Translations under genes and position numbers: made by a program
Part shown: positions 6,026 through 6,254 of the stretch, in pieces
How positions within the stretch are numbered: position 1 is the stretch's first letter
Layout: each line of letters begins with the position of its first letter
Assembly: GCA_012519125.1 (NCBI GenBank)
Contig: JAAYQY010000385.1
Location: 1-6,254 of the forward strand
Source of the DNA: Spirochaetales bacterium
GTDB lineage: Bacteria; Spirochaetota; Spirochaetia; Sphaerochaetales; Sphaerochaetaceae
Length of the DNA stretch: 6,254 bases
Reading direction: 5' to 3'
Notes under the pieces: model-generated
Databases searched by the model: none
Seen by the model: the letters and a program-made list of their open reading frames with translations, nothing else
What the model was told of the DNA's origin: nothing

Positions 6026-6055
6026 TTGACACTCGGGCCGTCTTTCGGGCATTCT
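6026..6055 (+). promoter_or_regulatory. Probable rpsU promoter
   Basis: TTGACA (6026-6031) is a perfect -35 hexamer just after the recJ stop. CATTCT (6050-6055) at 18 bases spacing is a weak -10 (3 of 6 matches). A transcript would start near 6062 and have a leader of about 44 bases. No terminator separates recJ from rpsU, so read-through from recJ is also likely. Confidence 0.45.
6033..6050 (+). repeat. TCGGGC direct repeat in the rpsU promoter spacer
   Basis: TCGGGC at 6033-6038 and 6045-6050, 12 bases apart start to start, both between the -35 and -10 elements. It is a direct repeat, not a hairpin, so it is not a terminator for recJ. Its significance is unknown. Confidence 0.3.
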
Positions 6056-6087
6056 TGTGCAGGTGAATATGAACCCAGTAATCGGGA

Positions 6088-6098
6088 AGGGGGGTGAT
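6088..6098 (+). promoter_or_regulatory. Very strong Shine-Dalgarno of rpsU
   Basis: AGGGGGGTGAT pairs with the 16S 3' end along almost its whole anti-Shine-Dalgarno sequence (one mismatch to the ideal AGGAGGTGAT core) and ends 7 bases before the ATG. The match is much longer than those of recO and recJ, as expected for an abundant ribosomal protein. Confidence 0.7.
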
Positions 6099-6105
6099 TT
6101 TATAT

Positions 6106-6254
6106 ATGGCATTCGTAAAAGTAGACGACAATGAGCCTCTTGAAAAGTCGATCAAGCGTTTCAAGCGCATGGTTGAGAAGGAAGGCATCATCCGCGAATG
6201 GAAGAAGCGGGAGTACTTTGAAAAGCCCTCCACCATCCTTAACAGGAAGAAGAA
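6106..6254 (+). CDS. rpsU: 30S ribosomal protein S21, N-terminal part
   Basis: An ATG at 6106 opens 49 codons to the window edge; the 3' end is missing. The protein begins [20 protein letters not shown] and continues with [20 protein letters not shown] and PSTILNRKK. This is the S21 pattern: beta strand, E.LE..I.RFKR, then EGI..E.K.R..YEKPS. S21 is a small basic protein of the 30S subunit platform that helps initiation by base pairing near the 16S 3' end. Bacterial S21 is about 55-70 residues, so most of the protein is present. The variant resembles spirochaete S21 as I remember it. It has its own promoter candidate and a strong ribosome binding site downstream of recJ. Confidence 0.96.
   Translation, partial: MAFVKVDDNEPLEKSIKRFKRMVEKEGIIREWKKREYFEKPSTILNRKK

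Overview
The window (about 56% GC by eye) looks like chromosomal DNA from a spirochaete, probably close to Sphaerochaeta or Treponema. That assignment is an inference from the S21 protein, the RecO and RecJ sequences and the LemA-like and DUF4105-type proteins; I could not run a search. No rRNA, tRNA, CRISPR array, transposase or phage gene is visible. Coding density is high and no gene-free stretch exceeds about 165 bases.

Left part (1-1913): a leftward gene cut by the window edge encodes the N-terminus of a probable VUT/YhhQ-type membrane transporter. A 161-base divergent promoter region separates it from a rightward pair: a complete carbamate kinase (arcC, 282-1226) and a short membrane-anchored LemA-like protein. 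The second gene overlaps the end of arcC and probably starts at a TTG placed 7 bases after a good ribosome binding site. A strong hairpin plus T-run at 1878-1913 probably ends this transcript, although it lies inside the opposing gene.

Middle (1732-3091): a leftward gene encodes a 424-residue secreted and membrane-anchored DUF4105 (Lnb N-terminal-like) protein with a His...Cys pair typical of permuted NlpC/P60 folds. Its 3' end overlaps the LemA-like gene tail-to-tail by 45 bases. An 85-base divergent gap leads to recO.

Right part (3092-6254): recO and recJ run rightward 39 bases apart and probably form one unit for RecFOR-pathway recombination repair. rpsU (ribosomal protein S21) follows with its own consensus -35 element and a very strong Shine-Dalgarno sequence, and is cut off by the window end. 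The most interesting observation is a roughly 145-residue insertion in the RecJ catalytic core. It reads like a degenerate DnaQ-type (DEDD) 3'-5' exonuclease domain whose expected catalytic acids are replaced.
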